Source of the DNA: Phytopythium helicoides
Taxonomy: Eukaryota; Oomycota; Peronosporomycetes; Pythiales; Pythiaceae
DNA: 64,000 nucleotides
NCBI GenBank assembly: GCA_024867545.1
Contig: JANFNE010000010.1
Span: 1,116,001-1,180,000, forward strand
Reading direction: 5' to 3'
The position numbers and the translations under genes were made by a program. Below, piece after piece: positions 46,501-56,500 of the stretch; position 1 is the first letter of the stretch; every line of letters starts with the position of its first letter. The notes beneath the pieces are model-generated. The model was not told the DNA's origin. It ran no database searches and saw only the letters and a program-made list of their open reading frames with translations.

Positions 46501-46953
46501 GCCGCATCCGGCGCTCGTCGGCCTTGGGGTCGGCTGAGCAATGGCGCGGCGCTCTCTTGCTTTCCTCTTGCGCCGCTCCAGCACGAGCACGAGCACGAGC
46601 GCGAGCGCGATCCGAAGACCAGCCGCATCCGGCGCTCGTCGGCCTTGGGGTCGGCTGAGCAATGGTGCGGCGTTCTCTTGCTTTCCTCTTGCTTTCCTCT
46701 TGCACCGCTCCAGCACGAGCACGAGCACGAGCGCGAGCGCGATCCGAAGACCAGCCGCATCCGGCGCTCGTCGGCCTTGGGGTCGGCTGAGCAATGGCGC
46801 GGCGCTCTCTTGCTTTCCTCTTGCGCCGCTCCAGCACGAGCACGAGCACGAGCGCGAGCGCGATCCGAAGACCAGCCGCATCCGGCGCTCGTCGGCCTTG
46901 GGGTCGGCTGAGCAATGGCGCGGCGTTCTCTTGCTTTCCTCTTGCGCCGCTCC

Positions 46954-46986
<33 letters not shown>

Positions 46987-47839
46987 GCGATCCGAAGACC
47001 AGCCGCATCCGGCGCTCGTCGGCCTTGGGGTCGGTTGAGCAATGGCGCGGCGCTCTCTTGCTTTCCTCTTGCGCCGCTCCAGCACGAGCACGAGCACGAG
47101 CGCGAGCGCGATCCGAAGACCAGCCGCATCCGGCGCTCGTCGGCCTTGGGGTCGGCTGAGCAATGGTGCGGCGTTCTCTTGCTTTCCTCTTGCTTTCCTC
47201 TTGCACCGCTCCAGCACGAGCACGAGCACGAGCGCGAGCGCGATCCGAAGACCAGCCGCATCCGGCGCTCGTCGGCCTTGGGGTCGGCTGAGCAATGGCG
47301 CGGCGCTCTCTTGCTTTCCTCTTGCGCCGCTCCAGCACGAGCACGAGCACGAGCGCGAGCGCGATCCGAAGACCAGCCGCATCCGGCGCTCGTCGGCCTT
47401 GGGGTCGGCTGAGCAATGGCGCGGCGCTCTCTTGCTTTCCTCTTGCGCCGCTCCAGCACGAGCACGAGCACGAGCGCGAGCGCGATCCGAAGACCAGCCG
47501 CATCCGGCGCTCGTCGGCCTTGGGGTCGGCTGAGCAATGGTGCGGCGTTCTCTTGCTTTCCTCTTGCTTTCCTCTTGCACCGCTCCAGCACGAGCACGAG
47601 CACGAGCGCGAGCGCGATCCGAAGACCAGCCGCATCCGGCGCTCGTCGGCCTTGGGGTCGGCTGAGCAATGGTGCGGCGTTCTCTTGCTTTCCTCTTGCT
47701 TTCCTCTTGCACCGCTCCAGCACGAGCACGAGCACGAGCGCGAGCGCGATCCGAAGACCAGCCGCATCCGGCGCTCGTCGGCCTTGGGGTCGGCTGAGCA
47801 ATGGCGCGGCGCTCTCTTGCTTTCCTCTTGCGCCGCTCC

Positions 47840-47872
<33 letters not shown>

Positions 47873-47879
47873 GCGATCC
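43083..47879. repeat. A/B satellite, block 6 (B-type, higher-order repeats)
   Basis: Composed of B monomers only. From about 45.1 kb a dimer of 121 + 132 bases (253) repeats. On top of it an 880-base unit (121 + 3 x 253) occurs twice, 45034-45913 and 45914-46793, recognisable by CCTTCGGGTCGG (45138, 46018) and GGTCGGTTGAGC (about 45400, 46280). All three minus-strand frames stay open for about 4.9 kb because B monomers contain no minus-strand stop. Confidence 0.97.
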
Positions 47880-48012
47880 GAAGACCAGCCGCATCCGGCG
47901 CTCGTCGGCCTTGGGGTCGGCTGAGCAATGGCACGAAGCTCTGTGACTTCTGCCGTACTTGCTTGCTTGAGCATCGTGATGAAAGCCGAAGCCGAACCTG
48001 AAGACCTGTCGC
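47880..48012. repeat. Terminal hybrid monomer: satellite core joined to diverged monomer
   Basis: The left half (to GAGCAATGG, about 47931) is standard satellite. The right half (CACGAAGCTCTGTGACTTCT..TTGCTTGAGCATCGTGATG) matches the solitary monomer at 52118-52231 instead. It forms the left border of the kinesin island. Confidence 0.75.
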
Positions 48013-49163
48013 ATCCAGATATCGTTGCACACAGGCAAGCTCCCCCTGGGCGAGTGTGGCAATGCTAAGCAATGTAAGTTTGCACATCGGTCCAGCTTCA
48101 AGCCATATCCTCAAGGCACTTGAGTGGAGTTGCACTCCATCACGAAGTGATATCGGTAGCGGTGTTGTCTCCCTAGTTGATTGGGCGTTGCTTCGATGCA
48201 AATAACATTGGAATGCGAGCACCAGATCACCCAGCGGCCGTCACAGTCCAGACGAAGAACCGTGTGTCTTACAGGGTGTGTATTCATTTTACAGCCTTGC
48301 GAACGTAACTTGCATGCCGTGTGCATCCTCTGATGTCGAAACGTGAGAGCTCGGAGCACGACAACCAGACAACTAGTTAGGAGTCATGGGACCGAGAGAC
48401 CGCGACGGAGAGGTGACAGCAGAGTAGCTGCAGGTAGCCCAGGTGTCAGTGGGTATCCTATTCTCTGATGCGTGCGGCACGATGGTGATCGAGTGATCGA
48501 GTGGGCAACCCAAAGAACGAACGAACGAACGAACGAACCATCCATCCATCCAATGCGTGATCGATCGAGCGAGCGAGAGGTTGTTCTTTGATTCGCGGCT
48601 GACGACGTCTGGTAGCTCGTGAGTGTCGACGACTTGCAGTCCACACGCTATTGCGTTCTCAGTGCGAGTTGGGCCCTTCCGTGCTCTCAGCTACTCTAAT
48701 CCTCTCCTCCATCTTTCTTTCTTCCATCTTGGCTTTGGCACGCTGACGTCGTGTGCGGATCCCATGGAGTGACGTGAAGATTCTCCGTGCGATCAGACAG
48801 CAGTCCGATCAGACAGCAGTCAGTCAGAACGCATACTATCAAGCTGATAGTGTCAGCTAGTCCGAGCGCGGAGCGCTACAGTACCAGGTGTAGCCAATCA
48901 ATCGCTCCTCCTCATGCGAGCTTCAACGCCGCCACCAGAATCAGACGGTCGTGAATGGAAGGCCACGTTGAAACCGAGACAGGCGACCTGGATGGAAGGC
49001 AACCACCACTCTGCTTCTTCCCTGCTCACTACTCACTACTCACTGCTCGCTGCTCGACGATCCGCTGCTGCCACTTGCCGTCGATGGTAAGTGAGGCGAG
49101 GCAAAGCCGCCACATCGACTTCTTGGTGATCTCTCGTCTCTATGGGAGCTAACAATCGGTGGG
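48013..49163. other. Upstream region of the kinesin gene
   Basis: No gene supported. Contains short simple repeats (CGAA tetramers then CCAT at about 48514-48552) and a direct repeat of CGATCAGACAGCAGT near 48797-48822. ATG 49084-49086 is directly followed by GTAAGT and an acceptor GATGCAG at 49169, so a small first coding exon (or 5' UTR intron) is likely here. Confidence 0.45.
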
Positions 49164-51469
49164 ATGCAGCTGCGCGCCAGGGAAGACAGAGACGAGCTGC
49201 GGCGCGACAACAGCCAGCCAGCCCGGAAGAAGCGATTCCGAAGGAAGAAGCGCTCAGGCTCCATCTTCCTCTCCTGCGTCATGGTGGGCGTCCCTGGACA
49301 AGTCTTCCGCATCCGCGCTACCAGCAACGACAGCATGCGCGACCTGAAGGACAAGGTGCGCCTCGCGCTGCCGCTCGAACTCAGCCAGACCGCCGGGTTC
49401 AGCCTGCATGTCGCGAGGCGCTCGAGCGGCATGTGGGTGGGCGACTCGAGCGAGGTGGTCAAGGAGCTAGAGCGCGGTCGCATCCCACGCTCCATCCAAG
49501 CCATGGTCGCCACCGAGCTGCACGGCCTCGACACCCTGATCGGGGCCAACTTGCTCGGAGCTCCGCCGCCTGGGAAGATCCATCTTCTCGTTCAGATGCT
49601 CGACGGACGCGAGGAGCTCCGGAGAAACGTGGCAGCGGCACCCGTGGCTTCGCAGCGTCACTTGTCAAGGTGTTTCTCCTCGTACGCACTCGAGGACGAC
49701 GAAGCGAAGCACAAGTCGGCGCGAGAATCGCCCCCGCAGGTTGGTTCTGTTGCAGTTGGCGTTGGTGGTACTGGAGATTCTGCAGCTAGTGCTGTCGTTG
49801 ATGGTGCTGGCGAGGCTGGTGATTCTGGTGGTGCTGTCGGGGCTGGTGCTGATGATGGCGGTACTGCTAACAACGATGACGACGAGACGAAGAAGGAAAC
49901 GAGCGCCGCGTGCACCCGAGAACTCGTGCTGGCACTGGAAGAGAAGGAGAGAGAGCTCGCGGAGCTACGAGCTGCGAACGTTGAGAGCAAGAGGCAAGTG
50001 ATGGAGCTCCTGGAGAAGCAGAACGAAAACGACACACGCCAACGCGCCTTGCGCAATCGCATCATGGTACGTACCCAACCGATCAACCAACCAAGCACAT
50101 GCACTGGTGGAACAAATGCCAAACGCGGCAACTGCGCACGCAACGAGCTCACCAACTAACCGACTCACCAACTCACCACGTTCGTCTCTCTTCTGTCTGG
50201 CTCCAGGAGCTCCAAGGGAGTGTGCGAGTGTTCGCAAGGACTCGGCGTCTGTTGCCATCGGACAAGTGCGCTGCAGGAACAGCACCTGCTGTTGCTTGCT
50301 GCGCCGACGGACAAGCCGTGAGGATTCAGTGGTCGAGGAGTGGCAGCCAGTCCTCCATCGCAACGCAAGTGTTTGCAGTCGACAGAGCTATCGGCCCATC
50401 AGCAGACCAAGCTGCGATGTTCCATGAGATCGCCGACTACGTTCAGTCAGCTATCGACGGGTGTCACGTGTGCTTGTTCGCGTATGGACAAACCGGGTCC
50501 GGAAAGACACACACGGTACGCCGCGTAGCACGCGCACGCGCACAAGCTCTTGCTCTCGACGTCCTCACCTCACTGTCTTTGTGTGCTGCTCGCATGAGTT
50601 ACAGATGCAAGGTAGCGGTGCTGGAAACTCTCGTGGGATCGTCCCTCGAGCCATTGAGATGGTGCTCGCTCAAACCACGCATGAGAATCAAAAAGGATGG
50701 CGCTACACGGCTCAACTCTCGGCTGTTGAGGTGTATAACGAAAGGTTGGCAGACTTGCTCTCAGCGGACGGAGGCGACCAGCAGCACCACGGGACTCTGG
50801 CAGTGGTGACTGACGACAAGAGCAGCAAAACGTATGTCGCAGGACTGAGTCTGCAAGACCTCACCTCCGTCGACCAAGCGCACCAACTACTGAAGCATGC
50901 TCGTCGAAAGCGGACAACCGCCAGTACAGCCATGAACGCTATGTCGTCGAGGTCACACTGCGTATTTACACTCCACATCCGCGGTGTGAACGAGGCGCAG
51001 GGCGTAGTCCTCGACGGCAGCCTCAGCCTGGTCGATTTGGCGGGGAGCGAGGCGCTTCCGGCGTCCAGTCCAAGAAACAAGCGACAAGAAGCAGAAACAA
51101 TCCACATCAACAAAAGCCTCAGCACCCTCAAGAGCGTGCTGATGGCAATTCGCGCCAGGGCGAAGCATGTGCGTCGTTTCGCATCTCTCGATCTCGTTGG
51201 ACGCATTCACTCACTCACATGAGTCTGTCGAACGCTGCCTTTTGTGTCTTGCGACGCAGGTCCCTTTCCGCGAGTCCGTGCTGACATTTCTGCTGCGAGA
51301 CTGCTTCTCGGATGGAGGGAAGACGGCGATGATCCTCAATCTGTCGCCATCGCCGGCATCTTCACACGAGAGTCTCAACAGTCTCAAGTTTGGCGAGCTC
51401 GCGAAGAAGTGCAAGATTGGTCGCAGCAGAAGTCGAATCGCGCAACTGCGAGCCACCACGACCGCCTAG
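49164..51469 (+). CDS. Kinesin with C-terminal motor domain (kinesin-14 type), four exons
   Basis: Exons 49164-50066, 50207-50515, 50605-51168 and 51260-51469 join in phase into a 661-residue protein; all introns are GT..AG (140, 89 and 91 bp). Residues 1-180 are a basic N-terminal domain I do not recognise, then a Gly/Ala/Val/Asp-rich linker, a coiled coil (about 255-300), and the neck RNRIMELQGSVRVFARTRRL typical of minus-end-directed kinesin-14. Motor motifs: P-loop GQTGSGKT (395-402), switch I NAMSSRSH (515-522), switch II LVDLAGSE (546-553), INKSLSTLKSVLMAIRA and the VPFRESVLTFLLRDC block. Oddities: the adenine-contacting RxRP is RTRR, and DLAGSE is followed by Ala, not Arg. Relatives move along spindle or cytoplasmic microtubules. 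The true start may be ATG 49084, spliced to 49170. The gene sits alone between satellite blocks. Confidence 0.9.
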
Positions 51470-51554
51470 TTGTCTCCTGGTCGGCTTGTCACGATGACAG
51501 GGTAATAGAGCTAGTTGGTGATATTATTATTCACAGAATGAGAAGGGTGAGTGA

Positions 51555-51602
51555 GCTCGGACGCTCGGACGCTCGGACGCTCGGACGCTCGGACGCTCGG
51601 AC
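51555..51602. repeat. 8-bp microsatellite (GCTCGGAC) x 6
   Basis: Six perfect tandem copies about 85 bases after the kinesin stop codon, probably in or near its 3' UTR. Confidence 0.95.
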
Positions 51603-52117
51603 ACCTGGGAGAGCATTTGGGTGTGCCTGCCTGCCTCGAGCTGCTGTGAAACAAGGTGTGTCCACAACAATTCACACAATCAGTCGGTCGCGCAGGAGAC
51701 CAACATTTGTGACCGCACAGCACATGCCGATGCGTCGATGGAAGTGGTGCCACCGCGCACTCACTTCACGTCCAAGTCGCCTTGATCCTTGATGCCGAGG
51801 TGGCTCGCAACTCGCAACGCGCAACTCGCAAGTCGCGAGTGCTCCGAGTCAGTTCGGTGTGAGCAGTGCCAATCTGGATACGCCGTCCCACTACTGCTGC
51901 ACTCGGCTGGCAGTGGCGCAGCGAGCGAAGATGCATGTTGAAGTCGGCTTCAACTTGGGCAGATGGATGGGCCAGCGCGAATGCTCGCAGCCCATTGGAG
52001 GAAACAATCCGTTTCTGCAGCTCTCATTGGCCCATATACAACAAAGAGTGACGTTTAGGCCAATCCGACGCGAGGAAGCTCCGGCGGCTTCAGAGGCGAC
52101 AATGGAGTATGCGATCA
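51603..52117. other. Spacer right of the kinesin gene
   Basis: No gene supported. Carries a small cluster of AACTCGCAA-type repeats (51811-51840) and the palindrome at 51937-51954. Confidence 0.4.
51937..51954. repeat. Palindrome GTTGAAG-TCGG-CTTCAAC
   Basis: Seven-base perfect arms around TCGG. Flanks resemble those of the palindrome at 5755-5776 (GATGGATGGG, CCATTGG, AAACAATC follow). Confidence 0.45.
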
Positions 52118-52231
52118 GACTCAGCCGCATCCTGCGCTCGTCGGTCTTGGGTCGGCTGAGCAATGGCACGAAGCTCTGTGACTTCTCTTGCTTGCTTGCT
52201 TGAGCATCGTGATGAGAGCCGAAGCTGCAGG
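52118..52231. repeat. Solitary diverged satellite monomer
   Basis: One monomer outside any array: CAGCCGCATCCTGCGCTCG, CTTGGGTCGGCTGAGCAATG, then CACGAAGCTCTGTGACTTCT and TTGCTTGAGCATCGTGATGA. The core matches the A/B satellite; the tail matches neither A nor B but matches the border monomer at 47931-48000. It may represent the pre-amplification form. Confidence 0.75.
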
Positions 52232-52498
52232 CGAATGGATCGAAAAATCGTATCAAGCACTGCCAGTCGACTAAAGAATGGATGTGCCCACCACGTACTC
52301 AGTGATACCACTGCTGATAGCGTGAAGCAAGGGTTGGATGATCCGCTTCGCCTTTTCCTTTGCAAACCGAAGCAAACCAGAAGCAGGAAGTGTCAGGCTG
52401 CAGCAGCATTTGGATCAAATCACGCCATGTGTTATTACCCGAAGTAGCTCTGAATATAGGTCGTCGGCAACAATAGTATCGCCTGCTTCATGTCTACC
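52232..52498. other. Unique sequence left of R6
   Basis: About 270 bases with no gene or repeat recognised. It is the only non-satellite left flank of a full-length R copy. Confidence 0.4.
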
Positions 52499-53576
52499 AA
52501 CTTTGTCAGCCAAATCACCGTTCTTCAGCTGCAAACGAACTAGTTGACCGACCACATCTAAGGAGCAACTCGACACGCCCCAACAAGCTGAGACCTACAC
52601 ATATTGCCACTGTTGTCAGCATCGGACGGGAAGGTGTCGAGCGCGCTCGAGTACTCGACGAGACCCTGGATGAACAGCAGCTCGTCGGTGGCGCAGTGAC
52701 TCGACAATTCAAAGAGCAACCGTGTGTTCCACCCGAGGATCGTGACATTGGGGATCGAATACCTGTTGGCATCACGAATTTTCATTGCTGCCGGAACAAA
52801 CTTTCAAACGCAAAACCCACTGCTCGTCGTCCAATTCGATGCCGCCGTACTCCCACAGACTCAGACATGAGCGTCTCGTCACTCAAAGTCATATCCCCTG
52901 CACTCGGGGTCAGAGTGCATCCGGTTTGCTCGTAGAAATCGGCAAGCATCATATACAGGACATCAATACGTTGGAGCACGTAGTCTGCATGACCATCTTT
53001 CTCGCATCCTACCGAGTGACGCGACACTCCAGTTTCGAGCTACCAATGATCCACTTTCGAAATCACTCATATTTGAGGGACGACAAACTAACTCTGCAGA
53101 GTGCGTTCGCAGACAGAGAAGGCTACCCCGCACAAACAACTTTTGGTCGCAACCAAACCGAAAGCTGTGCTCTATTGCTCTATTCTCTGACAGCAGAACG
53201 CCAAAGGAGAGCATGGAAACTTGCACTCGAATCGGCTCCAGCATGACGGGTTCTTCCACATCGTATAGTATACTCACAGTTTCCGCATGGTGTCGTGTGG
53301 CGAAATACCTACAAGGCCACTTATCCGGACAACTTCCGTATACTATCATGCGGTATACGTATCCTTCTCCGCACTCTTCAAAACGCCAGCTCAAACGCAG
53401 GCGGTGGTCGCCGACCGTCAGCGGCGCCAGACGCGAGCGCGTGCGACTCCCAGCGCCACAGGCGAGTGGTTCGAGGGTTCAAGGGGGATGGGCTACGTGT
53501 CTAACGTGTTTGTGGGTGGCAGGTAGAGCTAATGCAGCGGAGACGGCGGCCCAGCGGAGCAGCGGCGAGTCGAGTT
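52499..53576. repeat. R module copy 6 (1078 bp), flanked on the left by unique DNA
   Basis: Same length as R1. The left border reads TACCAACTTTGTCAGCC instead of GACCAACTGTGTCAGCC. Private changes near 53370-53395 (CTCCGCACTC, CAGCTCAAACGCAGG) agree in part with old copy R7 (CTCCGCACTC), so R6 may keep ancestral states. It shares GTGACTCG with R2 and R3. Confidence 0.93.
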
Positions 53577-56500
53577 GAAGACCAGCCGCATCCGGCGCTC
53601 GTCGGCCTTGGGGTCGGCTGAGCAATGGTGCGGCGCTCTCTTGCTTTCCTCTTGCGCCGCTCCAGCACGAGCACGAGCACGAGCGCGAGCGCGATCCGAA
53701 GACCAGCCGCATCCGGCGCTCGTCGGCCTTGGGGTCGGCTGAGCAATGGCGCGGCGCTCTCTTGCTTTCCTCTTGCGCCGCTCCAGCACGAGCACGAGCA
53801 CGAGCGCGAGCGCGATCCGAAGACCAGCCGCATCCGGCGCTCGTCGGCCTTCGGGTCGGCTGAGCAATGGCGCGGCGCTCTCTTGCTTCCCTCTCTCACG
53901 CATCGCTGGAGTGCGAGCGCGAGTACGAGCACAAGCCGAAGACCAGCCGCATCCGGCGCTCGTCGGCCTTGGGGTCGGCTGAGCAATGGTGCGGCGCTCT
54001 CTTGCTTCCCTCTCTCACGCATCGCTGGAGTGCGAGCGCGAGTACGAGCACAAGCCGAAGACCAGCCGCATCCGGCGCTCGTCGGCCTTCGGGTCGGCTG
54101 AGCAATGGCGCGGCGCTCTCTTGCTTCCCTCTCTCACGCATCGCTGGAGTGCGAGCGCGAGTACGAGCACAGGCCGAAGACCAGCCGCATCCGGCGCTCG
54201 TCGGCCTTCGGGTCGGCTGAGCAATGGCGCGGCGCTCTCTTGCTTCCCTCTCTCACGCATCGCTGGAGTGCGAGCGCGAGTACGAGCACAAGCCGAAGAC
54301 CAGCCGCATCCGGCGCTCGTCGGCCTTCGGGTCGGCTGAGCAATGGCGCGGCGCTCTCTTGCTTCCCTCTCTCACGCATCGCTGGAGTGCGAGCGCGAGT
54401 ACGAGCACAAGCCGAAGACCAGCCGCATCCGGCGCTCGTCGGCCTTCGGGTCGGCTGAGCAATGGCGCGGCGCTCTCTTGCTTCCCTCTCTCACGCATCG
54501 CTGGAGTGCGAGCGCGAGTACGAGCACAGGCCGAAGACCAGCCGCATCCGGCGCTCGTCGGCCTTCGGGTCGGCTGAGCAATGACGCGGCGCTCTCTTGC
54601 TTCCCTCTCTCACGCATCGCTGGAGTGCGAGCGCGAGTACGAGCACAAGCCGAAGACCAGCCGCATCCGGCGCTCGTCGGCCTTCGGGTCGGCTGAGCAA
54701 TGGCGCGGCGCTCTCTTGCTTCCCTCTCTCACGCATCGCTGGAGTGCGAGCGCGAGTACGAGCACAGGCCGAAGACCAGCCGCATCCGGCGCTCGTCGGC
54801 CTTCGGGTCGGCTGAGCAATGACGCGGCGCTCTCTTGCTTCCCTCTCTCACGCATCGCTGGAGTGCGAGCGCGAGTACGAGCACAAGCCGAAGACCAGCC
54901 GCATCCGGCGCTCGTCGGCCTTCGGGTCGGCTGAGCAATGGCGCGGCGCTCTCTTGCTTCCCTCTCTCACGCATCGCTGGAGTGCGAGCGCGAGTACGAG
55001 CACAAGCCGAAGACCAGCCGCATCCGGCGCTCGTCGGCCTTCGGGTCGGCTGAGCAATGGCGCGGCGCTCTCTTGCTTCCCTCTCTCACGCATCGCTGGA
55101 GTGCGAGCGCGAGTACGAGCACAGGCCGAAGACCAGCCGCATCCGGCGCTCGTCGGCCTTCGGGTCGGCTGAGCAATGACGCGGCGCTCTCTTGCTTCCC
55201 TCTCTCACGCATCGCTGGAGTGCGAGCGCGAGTACGAGCACAGGCCGAAGACCAGCCGCATCCGGCGCTCGTCGGCCTTCGGGTCGGCTGAGCAATGGCG
55301 CGGCGCTCTCTTGCTTCCCTCTCTCACGCATCGCTGGAGTGCGAGCGCGAGTACGAGCACAGGCCGAAGACCAGCCGCATCCGGCGCTCGTCGGCCTTCG
55401 GGTCGGCTGAGCAATGGCGCGGCGCTCTCTTGCTTCCCTCTCTCACGCATCGCTGGAGTGCGAGCGCGAGTACGAGCACAGGCCGAAGACCAGCCGCATC
55501 CGGCGCTCGTCGGCCTTCGGGTCGGCTGAGCAATGACGCGGCGCTCTCTTGCTTCCCTCTCTCACGCATCGCTGGAGTGCGAGCGCGAGTACGAGCACAG
55601 GCCGAAGACCAGCCGCATCCGGCGCTCGTCGGCCTTCGGGTCGGCTGAGCAATGGCGCGGCGCTCTCTTGCTTCCCTCTCTCACGCATCGCTGGAGTGCG
55701 AGCGCGAGTACGAGCACAGGCCGAAGACCAGCCGCATCCGGCGCTCGTCGGCCTTCGGGTCGGCTGAGCAATGGCGCGGCGCTCTCTTGCTTCCCTCTCT
55801 CACGCATCGCTGGAGTGCGAGCGCGAGTACGAGCACAGGCCGAAGACCAGCCGCATCCGGCGCTCGTCGGCCTTGGGGTCGGCTGAGCAATGGCGCGGCG
55901 CTCTCTTGCTTCCCTCTCTCACGCATCGCTGGAGTGCGAGCGCGAGTACGAGCACAGGCCGAAGACCAGCCGCATCCGGTGCTCGTCGGCCTTGGGGTCG
56001 GCTGAGCAATGGCGCGGCGCTCTCTTGCTTCCCTCTTGCGCCGCTCCAGCACGAGCGCGAGCGCGAGCACGAGCACAAGCCGAAGACCAGCCGCATCCGG
56101 CGCTCGTCGGCCTTCGGGTCGGCTGAGCAATGGCGCGGCGCTCTCTTGCTTCCCTCTCTCACGCATCGCTGGAGTGCGAGCGCGAGTACGAGCACAAGCC
56201 GAAGACCAGCCGCATCCGGCGCTCGTCGGCCTTCGGGTCGGCTGAGCAATGGCGCGGCGCTCTCTTGCTTCCCTCTCTCACGCATCGCTGGAGTGCGAGC
56301 GCGAGTACGAGCGCGAGCGCGATCCGAAGACCAGCCGCATCCGGCGCTCGTCGGCCTTCGGGTCGGCTGAGCAATGGCGCGGCGCTCTCTTGCTTCCCTC
56401 TCTCACGCATCGCTGGAGTGCGAGCGCGAGTACGAGCACAGGCCGAAGACCAGCCGCATCCGGCGCTCGTCGGCCTTCGGGTCGGCTGAGCAATGGCGCG

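Noticed and set aside
42985..48222. Three overlapping minus-strand frames of 1655-1745 codons
   Set aside because: Simultaneous openness of all three frames shows monomer composition, not coding selection; they start in unique flank by chance.
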